Positions 32,457-41,099 of a stretch of DNA of 64,000 nucleotides are shown here, one piece after another. The DNA is from Myxococcota bacterium (GTDB lineage Bacteria > Myxococcota_A > UBA9160 > UBA6930). The position numbers and the translations under genes were made by a program. How positions within the stretch are numbered: position 1 is the stretch's first letter; the number at the start of each line of letters is the position of its first letter. Where the stretch lies: contig JANQFK010000070.1 in the NCBI GenBank assembly GCA_028277885.1, positions 1 to 64,000 on the forward strand, given 5' to 3'. The notes beneath the pieces were generated by a model, which searched no databases, had not been told where the DNA came from, and saw only the letters and a program-made list of their open reading frames with translations.

Positions 32457-33440
32457 TCAGGGCAGGACGAACTCCGCCACCACCGGCGCGTGGTCCGACT
32501 CCGGGAACTTGGTGTCGGTCCGGAACGCGCCAGACTCGTCGGGGAGCACCTCGTTGTGGACCTCCGCGCCCCGGTAGTGGGCGAGCAGGAAGCGGGACGC
32601 GATCACGTGGTCGAGCATCTCGCCCTTTCCGTGGTGGATCAGCGAGTAGCGGGACGGCTCGGGGATGGTGTTCTCGCAGGGAACCATCACCCGGGGGCCG
32701 AGCGCTGGATTCCCGTTCTCCTCCACCGGCCCCGTGATCGCCAGGACCGGTACCGAGTCGGCGGTCGCATTGAAGTCCCCGCAGACCGCGATCCTCGCCT
32801 CCGGATCCGCGTCGAAGATCTGGTCGATCAGGACGCGAACCTCGAGTGCCTGGCCGACGCGCCGCATGGACGCCAGGAAGCTGCCTTCGGCCCACCCCGA
32901 GGCTGTACGCCAGGTGAAGCGATCGAGCTTCTGGCCTTCGATGTTGCTGGGTAGCTTCGACTTCAGGTGCAGGTTGATCAGGTGAAGGGTTCCGGCGGAG
33001 GCCAGGTCCAGGGTCACGTAGAAGATCGGTCGCTCCCAGGAGATGTCGTTGGGCGTCGTGTCGGGCGGGATGGCGGTCACCGGCCGATACTGTGGACGCG
33101 GCACGAGATCGTGTCGCAGCTGCTGGCGGGTGGCGATCGGGAAGCGGCTGACGACGACGAGGTTTCGGCGGTCGTAGGCTTCGTCGTTCCCCGTCCGCGT
33201 GTGCATCAGCTGGTACGTCTCGTAGCGCGTCCCCTGCAGCAGGGTCCGCAGCGCGAGTACGTCCCGAGGCTGCCCGACGGTCTCTTGGCCGTGCACCTCC
33301 TGCAAGCACAGCACGTCGGCTCGGAGCCGCTCGAGCTGCGGGCGCATCACCTGGATGCGCTCCGTCAGCGTGGGCCGATCCCCCGGCCTGTCGTCCAGGT
33401 TCTCCAGGTTGAAGGTCGCGATGCGCAGGTTCGTCGTCAC
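32457..33440 (-). CDS. Endonuclease/exonuclease/phosphatase-family protein
   Basis: Protein of 327 aa, GTG start overlapping the upstream protease stop (GTGA). DNase I/EEP fold motifs: T-F-N-L-E-N with Asn11, L-Q-E-V-H with metal-binding Glu48, I-N-L-H-L-K-S, G-D-F-N-A and C-terminal S-D-H-A-P-V-V. All active-site positions are present, so it should be an active Mg-dependent phosphodiesterase/nuclease. No signal peptide: cytoplasmic. Third gene of a tight operon with a trypsin-like protease and a small VGLG-domain protein, a combination I do not recognise. Codon use looks slightly less GC-rich than flanks. Confidence 0.85.
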   Translation of the reverse strand: MTTNLRIATFNLENLDDRPGDRPTLTERIQVMRPQLERLRADVLCLQEVHGQETVGQPRDVLALRTLLQGTRYETYQLMHTRTGNDEAYDRRNLVVVSRFPIATRQQLRHDLVPRPQYRPVTAIPPDTTPNDISWERPIFYVTLDLASAGTLHLINLHLKSKLPSNIEGQKLDRFTWRTASGWAEGSFLASMRRVGQALEVRVLIDQIFDADPEARIAVCGDFNATADSVPVLAITGPVEENGNPALGPRVMVPCENTIPEPSRYSLIHHGKGEMLDHVIASRFLLAHYRGAEVHNEVLPDESGAFRTDTKFPESDHAPVVAEFVLP

Positions 33441-34513
33441 GCTTCGGGTAGGTCCGAGAAGTCGATCGGTGGCAGCAGGTTCCAGACGTCTTCGATGAAG
33501 TTGGCGATGGTGTGCGTAGCGCCTCCGGCAAACAGCAGCCCGACGATGTTCTCGTCGGTGTCGAGGATGCACGAGCCCGAATCGCCCGAGTCCGAGAAGT
33601 CGCCGGGCGTGATGAGGAGCTGGTCCTCGAACCAGGCATCCCCGGTGTCGTATCCGACCCAGCCGTCGAAATCGACGGCGTTGATCTGGCCTCTCGTGTA
33701 GCCCGTGGTCCGCCCGGTCTTCTGGACCAGATCCTCACCGCGGGCCACCGCGTCCATCACGCTCTGCCGACGGCGCCAGCCCTTGGGATAGCCGACCCAG
33801 AAGATCTCCCGGCTGAAGCTCCCGAAGCGCTCGATCTCGGCGCAGGCGGCATCGACCCGGTTCACCGGAGGCGGGTTGCTGCTGCTCGGATCCTCGAAGC
33901 GAAGCGGCACGTAGTCGTAGAGGTGTCCGATTCGGTCGCTGTTCTCGTTCCCGCCGTCGAGCGAGCCCGGCTGGATCACCGCATCGCCGATGCTCGACCG
34001 GTTCTCGTTCGCCAGAACGTGGTTGTTGCTGAGCACGAAGGTGCGATCCGAGAGGGCGCCGTAGCCGCGCATGCCCAGCCCCAGGGTCCCCGTGTAGTTG
34101 AGCCCAGGGACCACCGTGCAGCCGCTGCTTCCGCCGACACCGGGCCGCACGCGCTGCGTGAACGACCCCCTCGCGCGGAGCGCGGCCATCTCCACCACGT
34201 CCGTCGTGGCGCCGCTGATCCTGAGGACCTCGTCGCTCTTGAGCTCCCCGAGAGCCTTCTTCCGACGCACGTAGAACTTCACCGCGGGGGTCGACTTCAG
34301 GAGTGCGCCGTCCTTCTCCTTGTAGCCCAGGCCGACGCCGAGAAAGTTTCGGTCGCGCTGGAAACGCCCGAGTTCACGTTGGCACCAGCGCTGCTTCGCC
34401 GTTGCGCAGGCGCCCATGCCCGACGACTTCCCGCCTCCGGTCCCGGCGCCACCGGTTCGAGCCGTCTTCCGGCGGGTCGTCTTCTTCCGGGTCGACTTCT
34501 TCCTAGCCGTCAT
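33437..34513 (-). CDS. Trypsin-like serine protease with VGLG N-domain and basic tail
   Basis: Protein of 358 aa. Residues 1-30 are a Lys/Arg/Thr-rich then Gly-rich tail. Residues 45-110 form a small domain with F-L-G-V-G-L-G-Y-K and F-Y-V-R-R-K, also found alone in the upstream gene. Residues 120-335 are a chymotrypsin-fold protease with complete triad: His165 (S-N-N-H-V-L), Asp221 (V-D-A-A) and Ser312 (G-D-S-G-S). No signal peptide, so intracellular, unlike typical secreted trypsins. This resembles Nal1-type proteases. Overlaps both neighbours (11 nt and 4 nt), so coordinated expression is certain; target unknown. Confidence 0.85.
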   Translation of the reverse strand: MTARKKSTRKKTTRRKTARTGGAGTGGGKSSGMGACATAKQRWCQRELGRFQRDRNFLGVGLGYKEKDGALLKSTPAVKFYVRRKKALGELKSDEVLRISGATTDVVEMAALRARGSFTQRVRPGVGGSSGCTVVPGLNYTGTLGLGMRGYGALSDRTFVLSNNHVLANENRSSIGDAVIQPGSLDGGNENSDRIGHLYDYVPLRFEDPSSSNPPPVNRVDAACAEIERFGSFSREIFWVGYPKGWRRRQSVMDAVARGEDLVQKTGRTTGYTRGQINAVDFDGWVGYDTGDAWFEDQLLITPGDFSDSGDSGSCILDTDENIVGLLFAGGATHTIANFIEDVWNLLPPIDFSDLPEA

Positions 34514-34751
34514 TCTCGCTTCTCCCGATGTCCTGTCTCCGGAGCGGAGCCATCACTTCGACCTCGACGGACACTCCGTCGAGCTCCGGAGGGATCCGTT
34601 CGTCTTCGGCAAGGTCGGCGAGCGGGACCTTGCGCGAGACGTACACGATGAGGGTCTTGCGTCCCGGGTGGACGCCCAGGCCGACCACGTTGGGGAGGGA
34701 CCGGAGCCGCGCGGAGTGCCTCCGCTTGACTTCGCTGATCTCCTCGGTCAT
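34503..34751 (-). CDS. Stand-alone VGLG-domain protein
   Basis: Protein of 82 aa; ATG at 34751 with AGGAG 8 nt upstream. Contains N-V-V-G-L-G-V-H-P-G-R-K-T-L-I-V-Y-V-S-R-K-V-P-L split by a few residues, clearly the same domain that precedes the protease triad in the next gene (there F-L-G-V-G-L-G-Y-K then V-K-F-Y-V-R-R-K). It could compete with or inhibit the N-terminal domain of the protease, as a pro-domain-like regulator. First gene of the three-gene operon; overlap with the protease start is 11 nt. Confidence 0.7.
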   Translation of the reverse strand: MTEEISEVKRRHSARLRSLPNVVGLGVHPGRKTLIVYVSRKVPLADLAEDERIPPELDGVSVEVEVMAPLRRQDIGRSENDG

Positions 34752-35013
34752 CGCCGGATCTCCTCGCCGACCTCCATGTAGCCCCATGGACGGTCTGCTA
34801 GCTATGAAATGGTTCACACCGCGTTCTCTCGCGGACCCCCCGCGCCACGATCCCGGTCACGACGCGCGGGCGACCCCCTCGGGGCACGTCGCCGTCGAGC
34901 AGCCTCACGCTTCCGGAGCTCGCTCTTCCGGGAGGTCGGACGACGCTTCGAGGCACCCGGCCGGCGACCCGCGCAAACCTGCGCGGTTCTTTCCCGGCTT
35001 CACCGCGCGAGGT
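34752..35013. other. Intergenic region
   Basis: 262 nt between the three-gene protease operon and the acyl-CoA dehydrogenase operon, both on minus. It holds the promoter region of the protease operon, with an A/T-richer patch around 34795-34812 (CATAGCTAGC on minus). No clear -35/-10 pair and no terminator with U-tract found. Confidence 0.4.
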
Positions 35014-36102
35014 CTAGGAGGCCGCCGCGAGCCCCTGCAGCCGCGCCGCCCGGTCCCGCAGCAGCTCCGGCCCGCCGAGCAGGTGCCGCGCGTTGCCGAT
35101 GCGCTTGTACCAGAAGTGCAGGTTCTGCTCGTCGGTCCAGCCGATGCCGCCGTGGACCTGGGTGGCGACGCTGGCGATCTCGCGGCCGATCTCCGAGAGG
35201 TGGGCGAGGGCGTGGCAGGCCATCTCGGGGGCCTCGTCGGGCAGGGCGTCGAAGGCGTGGGCGGCGTACCAGACGAGCGACCGGGCGGGCTCGACCTCGG
35301 CGATCATCTCGGCGCACAGGTGCTTCACGGCCTGGAAGGAGCCGATCACGCGGTTGAACTGCTTGCGCTGCTTCGCGTAGGCGACGGCCTGCTCCACCAT
35401 GGACTCGCAGGCGCCGAGCACGTCGGCGGCCAGTGCGATGCGGCCGGCATCGAGCATGCGCGCGCAGGCCTCGCCGGCGTCCTCGTAGACGGCCTCGGCG
35501 GGGACGCCGTCGAGGACCAGCTCCGCGGTGCAGCGGGTGGCGTCGATGGTGAGCAGGCGCGTGGCGCCGAGGCCGGCGGCGTCGCCCTTCACCACGGCGA
35601 GGGTGGAGGCGTCGACGGCCACCAGCACGAGGTCCGCCCCGAAGGCGTCGAGCGCCATCATGGCCTTGCCCTCGAGCTTGCCGTCCTTCACCCGCACGCC
35701 GGCGTTCTCGCGCACGGAGAAGAGCTCCGTGGCGGCCACCCCCATCACCAGGTCGCCGGTCGCGATCCCGGCGAGCCAGCCCTCGGCCTCGGCTCCGCCC
35801 ACGGCGCCGAGCGCGGTGGGGGCCATCACGGCGCTGCCCAGGAAGGGCGCCGGCGTGGCGGCGTGGCCCAGGGCCTGGGAGACGAGGGCGGCGTCGAGCA
35901 GGCCGAGGGCGCTGCCGCCCCGGGCCTCGGGCACCCGGATCCCCGTCACGCCCAGCTCGGCCAGCGCCTTCCAGACGGCGCGGTCGTTGGGGCAGTCCTT
36001 CTCCCGCAGCTCGCGCACGCGCTCGATCGGCACCTCCTGGACGAGGAAGCCGCGCACGGTCTGCTCGAGCAGCTGCTGCTCTTCGCTGAGTCCGAAGTCC
36101 AT
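35014..36102 (-). CDS. Acyl-CoA dehydrogenase, small-subunit type
   Basis: Protein of 362 aa with ACAD N-terminal helical, middle beta and C-terminal domains (G-I-R-V-P-E-A-R-G-G, later Q-V-H-G-G-I-G-W-T-D-E). Lacks the standard catalytic Glu context of straight-chain enzymes. It follows a second ACAD by 1 nt. Paired ACADs of this sort in steroid and sterol-side-chain degraders form alpha2beta2 heterotetramers; heterotetramer formation here is inferred. Likely substrate: a branched or bulky acyl-CoA. Last gene of the minus-strand catabolic arm. Confidence 0.85.
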   Translation of the reverse strand: MDFGLSEEQQLLEQTVRGFLVQEVPIERVRELREKDCPNDRAVWKALAELGVTGIRVPEARGGSALGLLDAALVSQALGHAATPAPFLGSAVMAPTALGAVGGAEAEGWLAGIATGDLVMGVAATELFSVRENAGVRVKDGKLEGKAMMALDAFGADLVLVAVDASTLAVVKGDAAGLGATRLLTIDATRCTAELVLDGVPAEAVYEDAGEACARMLDAGRIALAADVLGACESMVEQAVAYAKQRKQFNRVIGSFQAVKHLCAEMIAEVEPARSLVWYAAHAFDALPDEAPEMACHALAHLSEIGREIASVATQVHGGIGWTDEQNLHFWYKRIGNARHLLGGPELLRDRAARLQGLAAAS

Positions 36103-36103
36103 C

Positions 36104-37303
36104 TCAGGCTCCCGCCGTGGGCGCCGGCTTGGGCTCCCGGGGCAGGCCCAGGCCGCGCTCGGCGATGATGTTCTTCTGGATCTGTGCGGTGCCGCCGCCG
36201 ATGATGAGGCCCAGGGAGAACATCGAGTGGGCCTGCCACCAGCCGCGCTCGCGCTCGTACTTGGTGTGGTCGTAGAGGGCGCCGAGCTCCCCCATCACGT
36301 CGATGGCCAGCGCGGCCAGGTCGTAGTGGAGCTGGCAGTTCTGGAGCTTCACCACCAGGCCCGCCACGCCGGGCGACTCGCCCTTGAGCGTGCAGGTGAG
36401 CATGCGCATGCCGTGATGCTTCATCGCGAGCACCCGGGCCTGGAGGCGCAGCAGGCGGTCCCGGTAGACGGGGCTCGCGATCGCCGGCACGCCGTTCACG
36501 GTCTCGGAGCGCATCAGCTTCACCAGCCGCAGCAGCACGGCCTCGCCGTTGGCGTTCAGGCTGGCGCGTTCGTGCTTGAGGGTGGTGTTGGCGATCTTCC
36601 AGCCTTCGCCCCGGCGGCCCACGACGTTGGCCTTCGGGACGCGCACGTCGGTGAGGAACACCTGGTTGAAGGAGTTCTCGCCGATGTCGCCGGACATGGT
36701 CCGCAGGGGCTGCACCTCGATGCCCGGCGTGTCCATGGGGAGCAGCAGGTAGCTGATGCCTTCGTGCTTCTTCGCCTCGGGCTCGGTGCGCACCAGGATG
36801 AAGCACATCTGGCTCTTGTCCGCGGTGCTGGTCCAGATCTTCTGGCCGTTGATGACGAAGTCGTCGCCGTCCTCCACGGCCGCGGTCGAGAGGCTCGCCA
36901 GGTCGCTGCCGGCGCCGGGCTCGGAGTAGCCCTGGCACCACAGCACCTCGCCGCGCAGGGTGGGGCCGATCCAGCGCTGCTTCTGCTCCTCGGTGCCGTG
37001 GGCGAGCAGGGTGGGGACCAGCATCGAGGGGCCCTGGGCCATCACGCCCCGGGGCAGGCCGGCGCGGTTGAACTCCTCGTCCATGATGATCGTCTCGAGC
37101 AGGTCGGGCTCGGCGCCGTAGCCGCCGTACTCCCTGGGGATGGTGCGCGCCCAGTAGCCGTGCTCGATCAGCAGCGTGAGCCACGCGGCGAAGCGGCTGC
37201 CGCCCTCGCCGAGGCCGACGGGCCCGTCGGGACGGTGCTTCTCCAGGAAGCCGCGCACCTGCTCGCGGAATGCCTCGTAGCGCTCTCCGTACTCGAGATC
37301 CAT
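36104..37303 (-). CDS. Acyl-CoA dehydrogenase, large-subunit type
   Basis: Protein of 399 aa, FAD-dependent. Visible: Y-S-E-P-G-A-G-S-D-L-A-S-L (flavin/substrate loop), W-T-S-T-A-D-K-S, and the C-terminal G-G-G-T-A-Q-I-Q-K-N-I-I-A-E-R-G-L-G-L-P-R signature. Oxidises an acyl-CoA to its 2-enoyl form, passing electrons to ETF. Sits 1 nt upstream of the smaller ACAD, consistent with a two-subunit enzyme. Same transcription unit direction as the TIGR03084 protein upstream (16 nt gap). Confidence 0.88.
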   Translation of the reverse strand: MDLEYGERYEAFREQVRGFLEKHRPDGPVGLGEGGSRFAAWLTLLIEHGYWARTIPREYGGYGAEPDLLETIIMDEEFNRAGLPRGVMAQGPSMLVPTLLAHGTEEQKQRWIGPTLRGEVLWCQGYSEPGAGSDLASLSTAAVEDGDDFVINGQKIWTSTADKSQMCFILVRTEPEAKKHEGISYLLLPMDTPGIEVQPLRTMSGDIGENSFNQVFLTDVRVPKANVVGRRGEGWKIANTTLKHERASLNANGEAVLLRLVKLMRSETVNGVPAIASPVYRDRLLRLQARVLAMKHHGMRMLTCTLKGESPGVAGLVVKLQNCQLHYDLAALAIDVMGELGALYDHTKYERERGWWQAHSMFSLGLIIGGGTAQIQKNIIAERGLGLPREPKPAPTAGA

Positions 37304-37319
37304 CGCGTCTCCTGGCCCT

Positions 37320-38114
37320 CTAGGCGCCGCTGCGGGCGCCGGGGGCCGGCGGGTCCACGGCGCCGCCGGCGAAGCACTGGGCGATCTCCATCCAGCGCGT
37401 CGCGACGTCGCCCACGGCCTCGAGCCCGGTGTCGGCGACGTTGCGCGCCTGGGTGACGGTGAAGCAGAAGTCGAGGGCGTCGCCGCGCACGCAGGACGTC
37501 TCGCTGGGCTCGCCCCACTCCCAGACCGCGCCCGAGGGCGCCACCAACCGCACGTAGGGGCAGGGGCCGGGCGGCTTCTCGCCGCGGTTCACGAAGGTCC
37601 AGCCGAAGGTGCGCACGCCGATCTCGGCCACGTGCTTGAGGCGGTCCGTGGGCTCGCGGCGGACCTTCAGCAGGTCGTAGATCTCCTGGCCGTGGGCCCA
37701 GGTCTCCATGAAGCGCGCGGTGGTGAACATCCGCACGCCCATGTCCGGGCCGAACCAGGGCAGCCTGCGCTTGGGTTCCGATTCGCCGAGCTGGCGCGCC
37801 ATGGCATGGCAGCTCTCGCGCCAGACGTCCGGCAGCTTCGCGCCGAGGTCGCCGAAGCGCGCGCGGTGCAGGTCGGCGTTGGTCTGGCCCCCGGTGATGG
37901 CCCCGATCACCGCGTCGCGCTCCTTCGCGAAGGCGTCCGGGCCGTCCAGGGCGGCCAGGGAGACCACGTCGAAGTAGTGCAGGTGGGCCACCACGTCCCA
38001 GGGCGTCCAGTCCATGAACTGGGTCGGACGCTCCCAGTCGGCGGGCGACAGCGTCCGGAGGAAGGCGTGGAGCTCGTCGGCCTCGACGATGAGATCCCGG
38101 GCGACCTCCAGCAT
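37320..38114 (-). CDS. TIGR03084-type (DinB/maleylpyruvate isomerase-like) protein
   Basis: Protein of 264 aa; the ATG overlaps the upstream ACAD stop by 1 nt. DinB-like four-helix bundle with metal-ligand His positions in V-V-A-H-L-H-Y-F-D (near 43-49) and later E-T-W-A-H-G-Q-E-I-Y. Members often occur in acyl-CoA and terpene catabolic clusters and may be thiol- or metal-dependent isomerases or transferases; the reaction is undefined. Its position inside the ACAD operon supports a catabolic role. Confidence 0.75.
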   Translation of the reverse strand: MLEVARDLIVEADELHAFLRTLSPADWERPTQFMDWTPWDVVAHLHYFDVVSLAALDGPDAFAKERDAVIGAITGGQTNADLHRARFGDLGAKLPDVWRESCHAMARQLGESEPKRRLPWFGPDMGVRMFTTARFMETWAHGQEIYDLLKVRREPTDRLKHVAEIGVRTFGWTFVNRGEKPPGPCPYVRLVAPSGAVWEWGEPSETSCVRGDALDFCFTVTQARNVADTGLEAVGDVATRWMEIAQCFAGGAVDPPAPGARSGA

Positions 38115-39259
38115 CAGAAGCCCAGCTGCTTGGCGAGGTAGTAGAGCATGGTCTCGTCGGAGCCGCCGCCGATGCTCACCAGGCGCGAGTCCACGAAGGC
38201 CCGGCCCGCGGCGCTCTCCTTCATGTAGCCGTAGCCGCCGTGGAGCTGGATGCACTCGTCGGCGACCTGGCGCGAGACCCGCCCGCAGAAGAGCTTCGCC
38301 ATGGTGATGAGCGCCGTGGCGTCGCGCCCGGCGACGCGCTCGGCCACGCACGCCCGGGTGAGCTGCTCGGCCGCGGTGATCGACGTCAGCAGCTCCACCA
38401 TCTTGAACTGCGTGTTCTGCATCTTCGAGAGCGGCTTGCCGAAGAGCCGGCGCTCCTCGCACCAGCGCTTGGTCTCGTCCCAGAGCGCCCGGGAGCCCGC
38501 GATGGTGCTCACGCAGGCCACCAGCCGCTCGTCCTGGAACTGCATCATCTGCTGCTGGAAGCCGCGACCGACCTCGCCGATCGTGTTGGCGACGGGCACG
38601 CGCACGTCCTCGAAGAAGAGCTGCCCCGTGTCCGAGCCCCAGTTGCCGATCTTTTCGAGCAGGTCGTAGCGGAAGCCCGGCGCGTCCGTGGGCACGATGA
38701 TCTGGGAGTAGCCGCCGTAGCCGGCGTCGGGGTCGGTCACCGCCAGCAGGCACAGCCAGTCCGCGGTGGCGGCGTTGGTGATGTAGATCTTCGAGCCGTT
38801 GATGACCCAGTCGTCGCCGTCGCGGACGGCGCGGGTCTTGATGCCCGCCACGTCGGAGCCGGCGTCGGGCTCGGTCACCGCGATGGCGGACACGAGCTCG
38901 CCCGCGATGGAGGGCGCCAGGTAGCGCTGCTTCAGCTCCTCGCTCCCGAACTCGGCGAGGGAGGGCGTCGCCATGTCCGTGTGGACGCTGATCCCCATGG
39001 TGACGCCGGCGTTGTCGCAGCGACCGAGCTCCTCGAACAACACCGCCGAGAACGACCAGTCGAGGCCGGCGCCGCCGTAGGCGGGGTCGTAGCGCAGGCC
39101 CAGCATGCCGAGGTCGCCCATCTTCTTGAAGACCGCCTTGTCGATGCGGCCCATCTCGTCGAACTCACGGGCGCGGGGCCGCAGCTCCTCCTCGACGAAC
39201 TTGCGCACCGTGTCGCGGAAGAGCTCGTGCTCGGGCGTTCCGTAGAGGGATTCGGCCAT
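38114..39259 (-). CDS. Acyl-CoA dehydrogenase (AtuD/citronellyl-CoA-type)
   Basis: Protein of 381 aa, full-length ACAD. Motifs: A-V-T-E-P-D-A-G-S-D-V-A-G-I, I-T-N-A-A-T-A-D-W, and C-terminal L-H-G-G-Y-G-Y-M-K-E. Closest in pattern to citronellyl-CoA/isobranched acyl-CoA dehydrogenases, which introduce the double bond before carboxylation. The neighbouring carboxylase, hydratase and AtuA genes make that pathway assignment reasonable, but substrate specificity is inference. It is separated by 10 nt from the F420-type oxidoreductase upstream. Confidence 0.85.
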   Translation of the reverse strand: MAESLYGTPEHELFRDTVRKFVEEELRPRAREFDEMGRIDKAVFKKMGDLGMLGLRYDPAYGGAGLDWSFSAVLFEELGRCDNAGVTMGISVHTDMATPSLAEFGSEELKQRYLAPSIAGELVSAIAVTEPDAGSDVAGIKTRAVRDGDDWVINGSKIYITNAATADWLCLLAVTDPDAGYGGYSQIIVPTDAPGFRYDLLEKIGNWGSDTGQLFFEDVRVPVANTIGEVGRGFQQQMMQFQDERLVACVSTIAGSRALWDETKRWCEERRLFGKPLSKMQNTQFKMVELLTSITAAEQLTRACVAERVAGRDATALITMAKLFCGRVSRQVADECIQLHGGYGYMKESAAGRAFVDSRLVSIGGGSDETMLYYLAKQLGF

Positions 39260-39269
39260 GGCGTCCGTC

Positions 39270-40277
39270 CTAGGCGTTCTTGAGCTCGGCCAGGAAGGCC
39301 TCGCGCTCGGCGTCGCCGGCGAAGGGGAAGGTGCAGGTCACGCGGTCCACGAGGCCGCCGAAGCGCTGCTTGATCCCGCCCGCCACCTTGGCGGGCTCGG
39401 CCACGACGGCGAACTCCTCGAGGATCTCGTCGGTGATGAGCTCGCCCATCTCGACCCACTTGCCCTGCTTCGAGAGCGCGTTCAGCTGGGGCTGGAGGTC
39501 GCCCCAGCCGTGGAGGTCGAGCACGCCCTTGTAGGCCGGCGTGGAGCCGTAGAAGGCGATCTGGCGGGTGACGGCGGTGCGCGCCGCCTCCCACTCCTTG
39601 GCGTCGCGCCCCGAGACCACGAAGCCCGGGTAGACCATCTCGAAGTCGGCGCGGTCGCGGCCGGCCTGGGTGAGCCCGCGCTCGATGGCGGGGAGCGTCA
39701 CCTCGCGCAGGTAGCGCGCGGTGGTGAAGCCGTGGACGATCATTCCGTCCGCTACCTCGCCCGCCACCTCGGTCATCTTCGGCCCGACGGCGGCGAGCCA
39801 CACCCGCGGCGCGCCGTGGGGGTTGTTGGTGGGCGTGAACATGGGCGTCATCAGGGTGTGGGTGTAGTGCTCGCCGCGGAAGTCGAGCTTCTCGCCCTGG
39901 TACCAGCAGGCCCAGATGGCGCGCATGGCCAGGATGAACTCGCGCATGCGCGCCGCGGGCGACGACCACGGCATGCTGAAGCGCTTGGTGATGTGGGGCT
40001 TGATCTGGGAGCCCAGGCCCAGCACGAAGCGGCCCTTCGAGTAGGCCTGGAGGTCGTTGCCCAGGTTCGCGAGCAGCATCGGGTTGCGCGAGAACGCCAC
40101 CGCGATCGAGGTGCAGAGCTGGATGCGCTCGCTGTGCTCGGCGCCGAGCAGCAGCGGGAAGAAGGGGTCGTTCCCCATCTCGGCGGTGAGGGCGCCGTCG
40201 TAGCCCTCGGCCTCGAGCTTGCGGATCGCGTCCGGGACCTGCTCGAGGCTCCCCATCAGCATGGCGTCGACCTTCAC
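39270..40277 (-). CDS. LLM-class F420-dependent oxidoreductase
   Basis: Protein of 335 aa with luciferase-like TIM barrel. GTG start overlaps the upstream hydratase stop (GTGA). Motifs: T-S-I-A-V-A-F-S-R-N-P, G-R-F-V-L-G-L-G-S-Q-I-K-P-H, and A-A-V-G-P-K-M-T-E-V-A-G. This subclass normally uses F420, which the lineage would need to make; no F420 biosynthesis gene is in the window. Redox partner in terpene or branched-acyl catabolism is possible. Confidence 0.85.
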   Translation of the reverse strand: MKVDAMLMGSLEQVPDAIRKLEAEGYDGALTAEMGNDPFFPLLLGAEHSERIQLCTSIAVAFSRNPMLLANLGNDLQAYSKGRFVLGLGSQIKPHITKRFSMPWSSPAARMREFILAMRAIWACWYQGEKLDFRGEHYTHTLMTPMFTPTNNPHGAPRVWLAAVGPKMTEVAGEVADGMIVHGFTTARYLREVTLPAIERGLTQAGRDRADFEMVYPGFVVSGRDAKEWEAARTAVTRQIAFYGSTPAYKGVLDLHGWGDLQPQLNALSKQGKWVEMGELITDEILEEFAVVAEPAKVAGGIKQRFGGLVDRVTCTFPFAGDAEREAFLAELKNA

Positions 40278-41047
40278 TCCGCGTCTCCTTCGGCCCACTT
40301 CGCGGGCCGTCTCTTGAGGAAGGCGGCCATGCCCTCCTTGGCTTCGTCGCCCGCGAACAGCTCCGCCGAGTGGCGGGCGGTCCACTGGAACGCGGCCTTG
40401 CGCTCCATGGCGGGCACCTCGTGGACCAGCCGCTTCGCGAACCCGAGGGCGTTGGGGCCTCCCTTGCGCAGGTCCGCCAGCACCTCCTCCACCGCCGCGT
40501 CCAGCTCCTCCGCGGGCACGGCGCGGTTGATCAGGCCGAGCTCGGCGGCGCGGGAGGCCGGGAAGCGGTTGCCGCGCAGGAAGGCCTCCATGGCCTCGCC
40601 GGGCCGCATCTTCGGCAGGCACACCACCGAGATGATGGCCGGCGCCACGCCGAGGCGGACCTCGGTGAAGCCGAACTTCACGCTCTCGTCGGCGATGGAG
40701 ACGTCGAGGGCCGCGGCGAGCCCGTTGCCGCCGCCCACCACGTGGCCGGCGATGCGCCCGACGATCGGCGTGGGCGAGGTCTGGATGGCGTCCAGCAGCT
40801 CCTCGAAGCCGACGCTCGGGCCGCTGCCCCTGGCGGCCCCGGAGCGCTCCTTCAGGTTGGCGCCGGCGCAGAAGGTGTTGCCCCGGTTGGTGACCACCAC
40901 GGCGCGCACCGCCGGGTCGGCGTTGGCGGCCGCGATGGCGTCGTAGAGGCCCTGCACCAGCCCGGCGCCCAGGGCGTTGCGGTTCTCCACGTCGGCGAGG
41001 GTCACGGTCATCACCCCGCCGCCGGTCCGGACCTCGACCTCGCTCAT
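40274..41047 (-). CDS. Enoyl-CoA hydratase/isomerase family (AtuE-like)
   Basis: Protein of 257 aa with crotonase fold: T-F-C-A-G-A-N-L-K-E, G-H-V-V-G-G-G-N-G-L-A-A-A-L-D forming the CoA oxyanion hole, and the Glu-bearing F-T-E-V-R-L-G-V-A-P. It begins the minus arm, 53 nt from the operator-containing divergent promoter region. In Atu/Liu pathways the equivalent hydrates the carboxylated 3-methylglutaconyl or isohexenylglutaconyl-CoA. Specificity here is inferred from context. Confidence 0.87.
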   Translation of the reverse strand: MSEVEVRTGGGVMTVTLADVENRNALGAGLVQGLYDAIAAANADPAVRAVVVTNRGNTFCAGANLKERSGAARGSGPSVGFEELLDAIQTSPTPIVGRIAGHVVGGGNGLAAALDVSIADESVKFGFTEVRLGVAPAIISVVCLPKMRPGEAMEAFLRGNRFPASRAAELGLINRAVPAEELDAAVEEVLADLRKGGPNALGFAKRLVHEVPAMERKAAFQWTARHSAELFAGDEAKEGMAAFLKRRPAKWAEGDAE

Positions 41048-41099
41048 GGGACCTCGCCTCCCGGCCCCCCTCCGGACGCCTCGCGACCCGGAAGGCGGG

